The notes below the pieces were generated by a model. It did not search any database. It saw only the letters and a program-made list of their open reading frames with translations, and was not told the origin of the DNA. A stretch of 64,000 nt of DNA from Synechococcus sp. ROS8604 (GTDB taxonomy: Bacteria > Cyanobacteriota > Cyanobacteriia > PCC-6307 > Cyanobiaceae), in NCBI RefSeq assembly GCF_014279655.1, contig NZ_CP047946.1, forward strand, positions 1,984,001-2,048,000, written 5' to 3'. Shown piece after piece: positions 35,327 through 44,108 of this stretch (its first letter is position 1; every line of letters begins with the position of its first letter). Both the position numbers and the translations under genes were made by a program.

Positions 35327-36832
35327 ATGGTCCGACCCCGCTGGCAGGGCGTGAAACCCCGCACCATCCAATTGCTCTGGAATCGCTGGGATCAGGCCTT
35401 AGCCCTGATCGCAGCGCTCAACTTGATCTGGGTGATTTTCGATGTCACCTACATTCCGCTGCGAAATTTCTGGCTGCAGAGAACGCTGTATCCCCTCCCT
35501 TCGATCAACTTGGCATTGCCACTGCCGTGGCTGCCAAACATCACCCCCCTTTATGACCCGCTGAAGGGCATCGCGGTTCACCCCGACACGATGTCGTATG
35601 TCGAACATTTCCGCAGACTCGAGACAACCGCTTCAAAGCAGGGAATTAACAGTCCAGCCGCACGACAAATGCGGCTGGAATTGGTTGTTAAAAACAGCCA
35701 ATTAGTGGATGAAAACCCGTTCATCAGCTCCGGGAATGTAGGCGCACTCGAGAAGCTCAAGAACCGTCTACGAGCCCGAGCTGAGATGGATTCAGCCAAA
35801 CAAGCGGCGGCCCATCTGCTCAGCGACCGTTACTTGAGCAAGCACGACTGGGACCAAGAACAGCAGTTTTGGAACAACAAAATTCTCCCGCTGGCGGAGA
35901 CCAATTACTCGCGCGGGATTGATGAAAACGGAATGCCAATCGACCTCTCCTGGCGGATCGACATACCGTTTCAAATCCTGTTCCTCTTGGACATCCTGGT
36001 TCGCACCATTCGACTGAAACGCCGATTTCCCGCGATTGCCTGGAGAGACGCCTTACTCAGACGTTGGATTGACCTACCTCTCCTGATCCCCTTTTGGCGT
36101 CTGTTGCGCGTTGTTCCAGTCACAGAGCGTCTGTCCCGCGCTCAGCTTCTGAATCTTGAGCCCCTTCGAGCAGCTGTCAGTCGCGGCGTGGTCGCCGTCC
36201 TAGCGCTTGAACTGTTTGAAGTGATCACACTTCGTGTGCTGGATGCCATGCAAGGCATCGTGCGCTCGCCAAATCTGCCCGACAGGATTCTCCGGCTTTG
36301 TAGTCATCAATCTGTAGACAGCAGTGAAGAGCGGGAACTGGCGGAACTGCTGCGACTCTGGCTGCCTCTGATCCTCACGCAAGTGGGGCCAGGGATGCGT
36401 CCACAACTCGTGGCCCTCTTTGGCCACGCCCTGCAGAGGAATCTGGATGGCCTGGTCTTGCCGGCACCGCTCAGGGAGCTCCCTGGCGTGCAAAAGGCGG
36501 AATCCGAGTTGAGTCATCAGCTCGCCATGGGGATGGTGGATTCGCTGTTGGGGCTTTCAAAGAGCGCAGGCGACCAACTTGGCCAGAAAGACCAAGTGCT
36601 CGAGGATCTAGGGATTCAAACACTCGACCGTTTCTGGGAGGAGCTTGCACGCACCCTCGAACAAGGCGTGGTATTGGAAAGAAGCCAGGAGCTCTTGGTG
36701 GCGTTCCTCGAAGAATTCAAACGCACCAGCATGTTCCAACTGCACACCCAAGGTGGCGTGGACGAACTGATTACAGAGCTGGATGGACTCAACTTCAACC
36801 CAAAAGAGCCTGATTCCAATCCTCGAGCTTGA
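35327..36832 (+). CDS. Large conserved membrane protein of unknown function
   Basis: 501 residues. A membrane span near the N-terminus (ALALIAALNLIWVIFDVTYIPL, about 23-45), a long soluble segment to ~200, a second hydrophobic patch (IPFQILFLLDILVRTI near 212-228), two more amphipathic stretches around 245-300 and a helical, acidic C-terminal region. No catalytic motif or named domain is recognised. The arrangement recalls cyanobacterial proteins annotated only as conserved membrane proteins. Divergent from lepB by about 50 bp; its last 38 bp overlap the convergent Spx-like gene. Confidence 0.7.
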   Translation: MVRPRWQGVKPRTIQLLWNRWDQALALIAALNLIWVIFDVTYIPLRNFWLQRTLYPLPSINLALPLPWLPNITPLYDPLKGIAVHPDTMSYVEHFRRLETTASKQGINSPAARQMRLELVVKNSQLVDENPFISSGNVGALEKLKNRLRARAEMDSAKQAAAHLLSDRYLSKHDWDQEQQFWNNKILPLAETNYSRGIDENGMPIDLSWRIDIPFQILFLLDILVRTIRLKRRFPAIAWRDALLRRWIDLPLLIPFWRLLRVVPVTERLSRAQLLNLEPLRAAVSRGVVAVLALELFEVITLRVLDAMQGIVRSPNLPDRILRLCSHQSVDSSEERELAELLRLWLPLILTQVGPGMRPQLVALFGHALQRNLDGLVLPAPLRELPGVQKAESELSHQLAMGMVDSLLGLSKSAGDQLGQKDQVLEDLGIQTLDRFWEELARTLEQGVVLERSQELLVAFLEEFKRTSMFQLHTQGGVDELITELDGLNFNPKEPDSNPRA

Positions 36833-37160
36833 ATCCCACCAAAACTCCGCTCGGCAACACCACAAAAGGGCGTTTAATCAAACGCCCGTCCGCCGCCAAA
36901 GCCGCCAGTGCATCATCGTCACTCATCGCTTTAACGACCTCTGCCCCAAGAGCCCGATAGCTCTGACCACTGGTGTTGAAGAGACGTTGACGACGCCCCA
37001 ACCGATCAAAAGCAAGGGCGAGCTCCTTTTTTGAAGGAGGAGCCGTTGTGATGTCAACAACCTCATAAGCCAAGTTGTTGGCATCAAGCCATGCCAAGGC
37101 CTTACGGCAGGTGGAGCAGCGGGAGTAGCTGTAAACCTTGATGGTTGGAGCCAAGCTCAA
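36795..37160 (-). CDS. Spx/MgsR/ArsC-family thioredoxin-fold protein
   Basis: 121 residues starting at a TTG that lies in the TTGA overlap with the ferredoxin stop. YSYSRCSTCRKALAWL (CxxC at about residues 15-18) and RPFVVLPSGVLVGF near the C-terminus are typical of the ArsC/Spx family, whose members reduce arsenate or act as redox-controlled transcription regulators. An ArsC reductase would need the downstream Arg set; not clear here, so a reductase-like or Spx-like role is left open. Coupling to a 2Fe-2S ferredoxin suggests a redox function. Overlaps the convergent membrane protein gene by 38 bp. Confidence 0.82.
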   Translation of the reverse strand: MSLAPTIKVYSYSRCSTCRKALAWLDANNLAYEVVDITTAPPSKKELALAFDRLGRRQRLFNTSGQSYRALGAEVVKAMSDDDALAALAADGRLIKRPFVVLPSGVLVGFKLEDWNQALLG

Positions 37161-37516
37161 CGTCCAAACAAGTTCTTCAAAGCGCCAAGCAGGCTGTTTG
37201 AACCCTTGCCAACGCCTTCGTCAGGCCGAGTCCGAATGGTCACATCGCCATTCACACTGGTGCGGCAGCTCAAGCGATAGTTCGAAGGGCGATCAGAGAG
37301 GTACACCTCTTCCACATCACTTCGGGGGGAAAGGTTCTGGGCTCCTTCGAGAACCTCGATCACGCAGGTTCCGCACTGGCCGACCCCTCCACAATTGTTG
37401 AGGTTATTCAGGCCTTTGTAGGGATTGACCCCGGAGGAAAGCGCTGCTTTCCGTAAATTCGCTCCTTCGATGCAACCGACCTGTTGGCCTTCCTGCTCAA
37501 AACGGATGGTGGGCAC
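37157..37516 (-). CDS. 2Fe-2S ferredoxin-like protein
   Basis: 119 residues of the plant-type ferredoxin fold. The cluster ligands are in NNCGGVGQCGTCVIEV (C-x5-C-x2-C, about residues 42-50) and a fourth Cys in YRLSCRTSV near residue 83. The C-terminal tail with a Gly/Ser-rich then LLGALKNLFGR end is longer than photosynthetic ferredoxin, and the spacing differs from PetF (C-x4-C-x2-C), so this is one of the accessory ferredoxins. Its stop overlaps the Spx-like start. Its electron partner is unknown. Confidence 0.88.
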   Translation of the reverse strand: MPTIRFEQEGQQVGCIEGANLRKAALSSGVNPYKGLNNLNNCGGVGQCGTCVIEVLEGAQNLSPRSDVEEVYLSDRPSNYRLSCRTSVNGDVTIRTRPDEGVGKGSNSLLGALKNLFGR

Positions 37517-37622
37517 GGGTCGTTCACAATCTAGGCGCGAACTAACTTACAAGAAGTAAGGCCCTAATAGCGCTTCGATCACAGATCTTGCCGAGAAAAG
37601 CTGGATTGAGCACCCTGGGCCC

Positions 37623-38135
37623 TTAGCTACCGGCCGCTCGAATGCATGCCTCCAACAAGGGAGCGACGGCATCCGAATCACGCCAACCCCCAATGGAAAT
37701 GACACGACCATCCATATTTTTGTAAGTACGGAAAAACTCGGCCACATCCTCAAGCTGGCTGGGTGCAATTTGCTGGATGCTTTGAATCCCTGCTTGCCGA
37801 GGGTCAGCGACGGGGACACAAAGAATCTTGCCGTCGTAATGGCCCGTGTCATCCATGTCGAGCACTCCGATCGGCCTGGCTTTGATCAAACAGCCCGCAA
37901 AAGTGGGTTCCGCCATGATGACCATGGCATCAAGAGGCGATCCATCCTCCGCAAGGGTGTTGGGAACAAATCCGTAATCAAAGGGGTAGCGAATCGATGG
38001 GTGAAGTACCCGATCCAGGGCCATCACGCCAACGTCTTCTGAAAACTCATATTTATTGCAACTACCAGCTGGAATCTCAACGATCAGATTGAGTAGCCCC
38101 GGAGAGGGTGAAGGAGGCAGGGACCTCAGATCCAT
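37623..38135 (-). CDS. ppa: Inorganic pyrophosphatase, family I (possibly impaired)
   Basis: 170 residues with the family I order: EIPAGSCNKYEF, ALDRVLHPSIRYPFDYGFVPNTL, EDGSPLDAMV, the DD...YDGKI segment and FRTYKN. One key position differs: the usual DGDPLD motif reads DGSPLD, replacing a metal-binding Asp with Ser. Hydrolysis of pyrophosphate drives biosynthesis. From memory, some marine picocyanobacterial family I enzymes were reported to be inactive with such changes; I cannot verify that here. A second, motif-intact pyrophosphatase is at 56.1 kb. Confidence 0.9.
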   Translation of the reverse strand: MDLRSLPPSPSPGLLNLIVEIPAGSCNKYEFSEDVGVMALDRVLHPSIRYPFDYGFVPNTLAEDGSPLDAMVIMAEPTFAGCLIKARPIGVLDMDDTGHYDGKILCVPVADPRQAGIQSIQQIAPSQLEDVAEFFRTYKNMDGRVISIGGWRDSDAVAPLLEACIRAAGS

Positions 38136-38313
38136 GACGATCTTGCGCAGTGAGTGGTGTCAAAGAACCCATGGGAGGGCGATCGGTCAGCACAGCAGCC
38201 AACGGAACCCCAAGGCTGGTGAAAGCGAGAGTGAACCCTAGAAAGGCAAGTGTTGGCGCAGCAACTTGAAACGAAGGTTGCGGAGAAAATTCGCGGGCAG
38301 GCTCTGGGTCCAT
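38077..38313 (-). CDS. Small one-helix protein overlapping the ppa start, unknown function
   Basis: 78 residues with a single hydrophobic helix (TLAFLGFTLAFTSLGVPLAAVL, about 21-42) between a Pro-rich N-terminus and a polar tail. It is on the same strand as ppa in another frame and overlaps its first 59 bases. The helix and its acceptable start context are the only support; homologue conservation is not testable here. It could be a real small membrane protein or a chance frame. Confidence 0.4.
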   Translation of the reverse strand: MDPEPAREFSPQPSFQVAAPTLAFLGFTLAFTSLGVPLAAVLTDRPPMGSLTPLTAQDRHGSEVPASFTLSGATQSDR

Positions 38314-38438
38314 TCAGACAGGATTAAGGACATCCGGCAGGGGAGGGAAGTACTCCTGTGCAATCCATACCCAATGGCATGGAAAGCTCCGGAAAGGCGT
38401 TATGAGGGAACTAAAGAGATTGTCGCACCATCACAGCG

Positions 38439-38903
38439 CTACGCAGCTGGACGCTTTTGTCGATCGCGGCGCGCCGCCAGGTCAGAGGGAGCTGCGGGAA
38501 GATCTTCCAGATGTGTTCTGATTTGGCGCAACTCTTCGAGGATGGCTCCTAAGACTTGCTGAGTCGCTGTCGAAGGGGAGTTGAGAACTTCAACGGTGAC
38601 CTCCTTGATCCTCAGGACATCCTTAGCAAAACGGGCAACCTCATTGGGATGAAAAAGGAGAGGATCCTTTTGATCGCTGCGGTATTCAGGATTTAACTTT
38701 TTTGGATTAAAAGGCGGATTTAAATTACGAGCGTCAGTATTTGTATAACGATAAACAGAAGCCCTTGATCGATTTAAGGATTTTTGAACATCATCGATAC
38801 CAACTAAAGCATCTGATTGAGCCATTACCGCATCAACATATTTTTCGGATATCAAGGAGTCTTCGGCAGCAGAAACAGGATCATTGATCGACCTAGGAAA
38901 CAT
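38439..38903 (-). CDS. Putative DNA-binding protein (HTH-like), unknown function
   Basis: 154 residues from ATG 38903; the frame is open 44 codons further upstream but without helix-turn-helix character. The centre reads VGIDDVQKSLNRSRASVYRYTN, a plausible helix-turn-helix of the MerR/resolvase kind, followed by HPNEVARFAKDVLRIKEV. The C-terminus is helical and basic (ARRDRQKRPAA). The DNA is visibly richer in A and T than flanking genes (long T and A runs at 38690-38720). Divergent from proS. Target genes unknown. Confidence 0.65.
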   Translation of the reverse strand: MFPRSINDPVSAAEDSLISEKYVDAVMAQSDALVGIDDVQKSLNRSRASVYRYTNTDARNLNPPFNPKKLNPEYRSDQKDPLLFHPNEVARFAKDVLRIKEVTVEVLNSPSTATQQVLGAILEELRQIRTHLEDLPAAPSDLAARRDRQKRPAA

Positions 38904-39050
38904 GAGACTGATTTGGGACGCACTGGATTGGGCTGACAGTAGCAGCTGAGACTCAGGATGCCAGCGACGTTCCAAGCGATCGGGACACTTCCTGAAGCGA
39001 CCTCTTTTTGCAGCGGTGGTAGCTTCCAATCTCATTGATCATTGATCGCT

Positions 39051-40847
39051 ATGCGCGTCTCCCGCCTGATGCTGGTGACGCTGCGGGATGTTCCCGCTGA
39101 CGCCGAAATCGCCTCGCAACAATTGCTGATTCGTGGCGGATATATCCGACGCGTTGGATCAGGAATCTATGCCTATCTACCACTGATGTGGAGGGTCCTT
39201 CAAAGGGTGATGAGAATCGTCAGGGAGGAGATGAATGAGATAGGGGCCCTTGAAACGTTGCTACCGCAACTTCAACCGGCCGAGTTGTGGGAAAAAAGTG
39301 GCCGATGGCAGGGCTATACCGCCGGCGAGGGGATCATGTTCCACCTTGAAGATCGCCAGGAGCGCTCCCTTGGCCTAGGCCCCACCCATGAAGAAGTCAT
39401 TACGGAATTAGCCAGCGACCTCTTGAAGTCGTATCGCCAGCTCCCCGTCACCTTTTATCAAATTCAAAGCAAATTCAGGGACGAGATTCGCCCACGCTTT
39501 GGCTTGATGCGAGGCCGTGAATTCATCATGAAGGATGCCTATTCCTTCCATGGCGATGAAGCAGATCTGGCAAGCATGTACGCGCAGATGGAAAAGGCCT
39601 ACACCCGGGTCTTCCAACGTTGCGGCCTGACGGCTGTCGGGGTGGATGCTGATAGTGGAGCCATCGGCGGCGCCGCATCCCAGGAATTCATGGTGACGGC
39701 AGATGCTGGCGAAGATTTGATCCTCATCAGCCCTGATGGTGATTACGCAGCCAATCAAGAAAAAGCTATCTCGATCGCACCCCCTGCTCTGCCTTTACCA
39801 AGCGGGGAATCGCAGGTCATGTCCACTCCAGGGCAAATCACGATTGATGCGCTCTGCTCCGCCCAGTCGCTTGACCCCAGCCAAGTCATCAAGGTGCTGC
39901 TTCTCCTTGCCAAGCTCGAATCTGGCGATGAACAGCCGGTTCTTGTTTGTCTCCGCGGAGACCAGGAACTCAACGAGGTGAAACTCGTGAATGCACTCAC
40001 ACAACAGCTCGACAGCCCCGTTCTCGATCTCAGCCCGATCAATGCCGATCAGCTGAAATCTCAAGGACTGCAGCCATGGCCGTTTGGATCCATCGGCCCT
40101 GACCTTTCTGATCAGTACCTCACTGGCGCGCGCAGCTGGCGAACGCAGTTCTACAAACTCGCCGATACGACAGCTGCTGAGCTTGACCGTTTTGTCTGCG
40201 GAGCGAACACAAGAGACGAGCACCGTTGGGGCTGCACTTGGTCTGATCTCGGCACCATCTCAGCGCTGGATCTCCGCAAGGCCAGAGCAGGGGATCACTG
40301 TGTCCACAGCCCAGAACAGAGCCTCGAAGAACGACGCGGGATAGAGGTGGGGCATATCTTTCAACTCGGTCGCAAGTACTCCCAATCCATGGGAGCTCAA
40401 ATCACCACGAAAGAAGGCAAACAGCAACACCTCTGGATGGGGTGTTACGGCATAGGAATCTCACGCCTTGCCCAGGCAGCCGTTGAGCAGCATCACGATG
40501 ACGCTGGAGTGATCTGGCCGCTCAGCCTGGCCCCTTTTCAGGTGATCGTGGTGGTAGCCAATGTTCAAGACGAGGTCCAAATGGGCCTTGGTGAAGAGAT
40601 TTACAACGAGCTGCGGGCCGCGGGAATCGATGCCCTCCTGGACGATCGTGGAGAGCGGGCCGGCGTGAAATTCAAGGATGCCGATCTCATTGGAATCCCC
40701 TGGAGAGTTGTGGTTGGTCGCGCTGCCGCCGATGGAAAGGTGGAACTCGTGCAACGGTCGGAGAGGGACGCCAACGTTTTAAGTCGAGCCGAAGCCATCT
40801 CTTCCCTGCTTGAAGCGATCCCGACCGAGCTACGGGTCCAGCTCTGA
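39051..40847 (+). CDS. proS: Prolyl-tRNA synthetase (bacterial type)
   Basis: 598 residues from ATG 39051. Class II aminoacyl-tRNA synthetase motifs: motif 1 around RGGYIRRVGSGIYAYLPLMWRVL, motif 2 in SKFRDEIRPRFGLMRGREFIMKDAYSFH, and motif 3 in MGCYGIGISRLAQAAVEQH. The INS editing domain lies between motifs 2 and 3 (about 225-410), as in the long bacterial ProRS, and the anticodon-binding domain ends the protein. A TTG three codons earlier is possible but less likely than ATG. Confidence 0.97.
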   Translation: MRVSRLMLVTLRDVPADAEIASQQLLIRGGYIRRVGSGIYAYLPLMWRVLQRVMRIVREEMNEIGALETLLPQLQPAELWEKSGRWQGYTAGEGIMFHLEDRQERSLGLGPTHEEVITELASDLLKSYRQLPVTFYQIQSKFRDEIRPRFGLMRGREFIMKDAYSFHGDEADLASMYAQMEKAYTRVFQRCGLTAVGVDADSGAIGGAASQEFMVTADAGEDLILISPDGDYAANQEKAISIAPPALPLPSGESQVMSTPGQITIDALCSAQSLDPSQVIKVLLLLAKLESGDEQPVLVCLRGDQELNEVKLVNALTQQLDSPVLDLSPINADQLKSQGLQPWPFGSIGPDLSDQYLTGARSWRTQFYKLADTTAAELDRFVCGANTRDEHRWGCTWSDLGTISALDLRKARAGDHCVHSPEQSLEERRGIEVGHIFQLGRKYSQSMGAQITTKEGKQQHLWMGCYGIGISRLAQAAVEQHHDDAGVIWPLSLAPFQVIVVVANVQDEVQMGLGEEIYNELRAAGIDALLDDRGERAGVKFKDADLIGIPWRVVVGRAAADGKVELVQRSERDANVLSRAEAISSLLEAIPTELRVQL

Positions 40848-40879
40848 CCCCGCGTAAAGTCCAGCAAATTTCCTTCGTC

Positions 40880-41302
40880 ATGATCGCCGTACTGAAACGC
40901 CTTACCAGCCGTCTAATCAATCTGAGCCTTGCCCTGTGTCTTGGGCTTTCCTTGCTCGTCACGGCCTGCGGAAACGAATCGTCCACGCTTAGCGGGGACT
41001 ACGTCCAAGACACAGTCGCTGTTGCCCACACCATTCACGACACGTTGGCGCTGCCCCAGGACGCGGCGAATCGCCAAGAGGCTGAAGGAGAGGCCCGCGA
41101 TTTGATCACCGACTACGTCTCTCGCTACAGAGCACGTCCCAAGGTGAACGGCTTGAGTTCTTTCACGACCATGCAGACGGCACTCAACTCCTTGGCTGGT
41201 CACTACAACAACTACACCAACCGTCCCGTTCCCGATGCTTTGCGAGCCAGGATCGATAAGGAACTGGGCAAGGCCGAAAAAGCAGCCGTTCGCGGCACTT
41301 AA
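40880..41302 (+). CDS. psb27: Photosystem II assembly lipoprotein Psb27
   Basis: 140 residues. A basic start (MIAVLKRLTSRLIN), a hydrophobic core and a lipobox (SLLVTACGN, Cys near residue 30) identify an exported lipoprotein. The mature domain (GDYVQDTVAVAHTIHDTLALPQD..., TDYVSRYRARP, TMQTALNSLAGHYNNYTNRPVP) is the four-helix Psb27 fold. It binds lumen-side CP43 in photosystem II assembly and repair intermediates. It lies 32 bp after proS and is followed by a strong hairpin and purA. Confidence 0.94.
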   Translation: MIAVLKRLTSRLINLSLALCLGLSLLVTACGNESSTLSGDYVQDTVAVAHTIHDTLALPQDAANRQEAEGEARDLITDYVSRYRARPKVNGLSSFTTMQTALNSLAGHYNNYTNRPVPDALRARIDKELGKAEKAAVRGT

Positions 41303-41315
41303 TCACAAAATCGAA

Positions 41316-41356
41316 CAGCACTTTGACCGCAGGCAGGACTGTCTGCGAAAGTGCTG
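41316..41356 (+). promoter_or_regulatory. Strong inverted repeat between psb27 and purA
   Basis: A perfect 9-bp outer stem, CAGCACTTT at 41316-41324 with AAAGTGCTG at 41348-41356, encloses an inner stem CGCAGGCAG / CTGTCTGCG (one G-U pair) with a two-base loop. No T-run follows, so it is not a standard terminator on the plus strand. It lies 13 bp after the psb27 stop and 36 bp before the proposed purA start. It could stabilise the psb27 3' end or act in the purA leader. Confidence 0.6.
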
Positions 41357-41392
41357 GATTGTGCAGAAATGCGGCTTCGGGCCGCCGATTCT

Positions 41393-42706
41393 TTGGCCAA
41401 CGTTGTCGTCATCGGTGCTCAATGGGGTGACGAGGGAAAAGGAAAGATCACAGATCTTCTGAGCCGCTCCGCTGATGTTGTGGTGCGTTATCAGGGAGGC
41501 GTTAACGCCGGCCACACCATCGTGGTGGACGGTCGCGTGCTCAAGCTTCACCTGATCCCTTCCGGAATCCTCTACCCAGACACCACCTGCCTGATCGGCT
41601 CCGGAACCGTGGTCGATCCCAAGGTGATGCTCGCAGAACTCGACATGCTGATCTCCAATGGGATCGACATTTCAGGGCTCCAGCTGGCATCGACGGCGCA
41701 CGTGACGATGCCTTACCACCGCCTCTTGGATCTGGCGATGGAAAAGCAACGAGGTGAGCGCAGAATCGGCACAACCGGCCGCGGCATCGGCCCCACCTAT
41801 GCAGATAAGTCTCAGCGAAGCGGCATTCGTGTTCTCGACCTGCTCGACGAAGCTCGCCTGCGGGATCGGCTTGAAGGGCCGTTGAGCGAGAAGAATCAAC
41901 TGCTCGAAACCATCTATGGCGAAAAGCCGTTGGATGCTGAAGAAATCATCGGTGAATATCTGGCTTACGGAAAGCGCTTAGCGCCTCACGTGGTGGATTG
42001 CACCCGTGCCATTCATGAAGCCGCAAGCAACCGCAAAAACATTCTTTTTGAAGGAGCGCAAGGCACTCTCCTCGACCTCGATCACGGGACCTATCCCTAT
42101 GTGACCTCCTCCAATCCTGTGTCAGGAGGGGCCTGCATCGGTGCAGGTGTCGGCCCGACCCTGATCGACCGAGTGATTGGAGTGGCCAAGGCTTACACCA
42201 CTCGGGTTGGAGAAGGTCCCTTCCCCACAGAGCTCTCGGGAAGTTTGAACGACCAGCTCTGTGATCGAGGCGGGGAGTTTGGAACAACCACGGGCCGCCG
42301 TCGCCGCTGTGGCTGGTTTGATGGGGTGATTGGGCGCTACGCCGTTCAAGTCAACGGACTGGATTGCCTGGCGATCACCAAGCTCGATGTCCTGGACGAG
42401 ATGGATGAAATCCAGGTGTCCGTCGCCTACGAGCTCGACGGCGAACGCATTGAGCACTTCCCCAGCAGCTCCGAAGATTTCGCTCGCTGCAAGCCCATCT
42501 TTGAAACCCTCCCTGGTTGGCAATGCTCCACGGCGGAATGCCGTCGCCTCGAAGACCTTCCTGCGCCGGCGATGGACTACCTGCGCTTCCTCGCCGACCT
42601 GATGGATGTGCCGATTGCAATCGTTTCCCTCGGCGCCAGCCGAGACCAAACGATCGTGGTGGAAGATCCGATCCATGGCCCCAAACGCGCACTCCTCAGC
42701 GCCTGA
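41393..42706 (+). CDS. purA: Adenylosuccinate synthetase
   Basis: About 437 residues. [22 protein letters not shown] at the N-terminus is the signature GTP/catalytic motif; [26 protein letters not shown] and [15 protein letters not shown] follow in order. It joins IMP and aspartate for AMP synthesis. I favour the TTG at 41393, which puts ANVVVIG directly after the start as in homologues; an in-frame ATG at 41369 would add eight residues, and the GTG at 41351 lies inside the hairpin. Confidence 0.95.
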   Translation: MANVVVIGAQWGDEGKGKITDLLSRSADVVVRYQGGVNAGHTIVVDGRVLKLHLIPSGILYPDTTCLIGSGTVVDPKVMLAELDMLISNGIDISGLQLASTAHVTMPYHRLLDLAMEKQRGERRIGTTGRGIGPTYADKSQRSGIRVLDLLDEARLRDRLEGPLSEKNQLLETIYGEKPLDAEEIIGEYLAYGKRLAPHVVDCTRAIHEAASNRKNILFEGAQGTLLDLDHGTYPYVTSSNPVSGGACIGAGVGPTLIDRVIGVAKAYTTRVGEGPFPTELSGSLNDQLCDRGGEFGTTTGRRRRCGWFDGVIGRYAVQVNGLDCLAITKLDVLDEMDEIQVSVAYELDGERIEHFPSSSEDFARCKPIFETLPGWQCSTAECRRLEDLPAPAMDYLRFLADLMDVPIAIVSLGASRDQTIVVEDPIHGPKRALLSA

Positions 42707-42778
42707 GCCCGCTCGCATCGCTGACGCAAAACAGCGATCCAGCGAACAGCCATACTCGCTGTACTACCGACAGCAGAG

Positions 42779-43792
42779 ATGTCCTCCACTCCCCGGTTCA
42801 GCACCGCCAGTTCTCTCGACGTCGTGGGCATCGGTAACGCCATCGTCGACGTCTTGGTTCAAACCGAGGACCAATTTCTGAGCGATCACAACCTCAGCAA
42901 GGGCAGCATGGCCCTTGTTGACGAGGATCAAGCCAAAAGCCTCTACGAAGCAAGCGGTCCAGGTCTCGAAACCTCTGGAGGTTCAGCCGCCAACACCCTG
43001 GCCGGTCTCGCTCAACTCGGAAGCAAGTCCGGGTTCATTGGTCGTGTTCGTGACGACCAACTAGGAACCATCTTCATCCACGACATCCGCTCTGTAGGCA
43101 CCCGTTTTGAGACACCGGCTGCCGTGAGCGGTGCGAGCACGGCCCGTTGCCTCATCCTGGTCACCTCGGATGCCGAGCGCACGATGTGCACTTACCTCGG
43201 TGCCTCAACCCAACTGGATCCTGATGATCTCGATCTCTCCATGGTTCGCGACACCAAGGTTCTCTATCTCGAGGGCTATCTCTGGGATAGCCCTGAGGCC
43301 AAAAAGGCTTTCATCACAGCGGCTGAAGCCTGCCGAGAAAGCGGCGGACAAGTCGCCCTCTCCCTCTCCGATGGTTTCTGCGTTGACCGTCACCGTGAAA
43401 GCTTTCTCGAGCTTGTCGATGGACATGTCGATGTGCTCTTTGCCAATGAGGATGAGATCAAATCGTTGTACGGAGCCACAGACTTCGAGAGCGCGCTTGA
43501 ACAAGTGAAAGGTCGATGCAGCGTGGCCGTGCTGACCCGCAGTGTTCAAGGGTCTGTGGTGCTCTGCGGTGATCAACGCTGGGACATCCCCTCCTACAAG
43601 CTCGGCGATCTCGTCGACACCACAGGAGCGGGCGATCTCTATGCGGGTGGCTTCCTGCATGGCTACACCCATGACCTCCCCCTTGATGTCTGCGGCAAAA
43701 TGGGATCAATCTGTGCCGGACAGGTGGTGACCCAATTGGGGCCTCGCTCCAAGGTTTCCTTGCCTGATCTGATCGCTAAGCATCTGGATTGA
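42779..43792 (+). CDS. PfkB-family carbohydrate kinase, probable adenosine kinase
   Basis: 337 residues. Opening LDVVGIGNAIVDVLVQTED and GGSAANTLAGLAQLG are PfkB motif 1; DTTGAGDLYAGGFLHGY near residue 280 is PfkB motif 2 with the catalytic Asp. ADP/ATP-binding NEDEIKSLYG and RTMCTYLGAS match the adenosine-kinase-like subgroup. Likely reaction: phosphorylation of adenosine to AMP, which sits well beside purA; other nucleoside or sugar substrates cannot be excluded. Its 3' end overlaps cutA by 17 bp. Confidence 0.88.
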   Translation: MSSTPRFSTASSLDVVGIGNAIVDVLVQTEDQFLSDHNLSKGSMALVDEDQAKSLYEASGPGLETSGGSAANTLAGLAQLGSKSGFIGRVRDDQLGTIFIHDIRSVGTRFETPAAVSGASTARCLILVTSDAERTMCTYLGASTQLDPDDLDLSMVRDTKVLYLEGYLWDSPEAKKAFITAAEACRESGGQVALSLSDGFCVDRHRESFLELVDGHVDVLFANEDEIKSLYGATDFESALEQVKGRCSVAVLTRSVQGSVVLCGDQRWDIPSYKLGDLVDTTGAGDLYAGGFLHGYTHDLPLDVCGKMGSICAGQVVTQLGPRSKVSLPDLIAKHLD

Positions 43793-44108
43793 TCGACGCC
43801 GCGGCCCAAGCGCCGTAGGCGTGCGATGGCTGAGCCTGCCAATGCAGGATCTCAGGGGTGTCGTAGCTGTGAAGGGCCTCGATGGCCCCGAGCAGCGCGT
43901 TCAAACCTGGTGCCTTGGTCTTGATCAGAAGCTGCACTTCATTGGCATGTTCAACCCGCCCTTGCCAGCGGTAGCAAGACTGAATGGCCTGGAAGCTCAC
44001 GCAAGCTGCTAGCTCACGGCTGATCAGCTGCTCAGCGAGTGCAGAGGCTTTCTGAGCATCAGCCTCCGTGGTTAAAACCAACCACAAAGCCTCAGGACGT
44101 GGTGCCAT
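43776..44108 (-). CDS. cutA: CutA divalent-cation tolerance family protein
   Basis: 110 residues of the CutA1 trimeric fold: LWLVLTTEADAQKASALAEQLISRELAACVSF near the N-terminus, CYRWQGRVEHANEVQLLIKT and SYDTPEILHW. Family members are small, very stable and associated with copper tolerance in some bacteria; the molecular role is unclear. The gene overlaps cobK (17 bp, same strand) and adenosine kinase (17 bp, convergent). Confidence 0.93.
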   Translation of the reverse strand: MAPRPEALWLVLTTEADAQKASALAEQLISRELAACVSFQAIQSCYRWQGRVEHANEVQLLIKTKAPGLNALLGAIEALHSYDTPEILHWQAQPSHAYGAWAAASINPDA

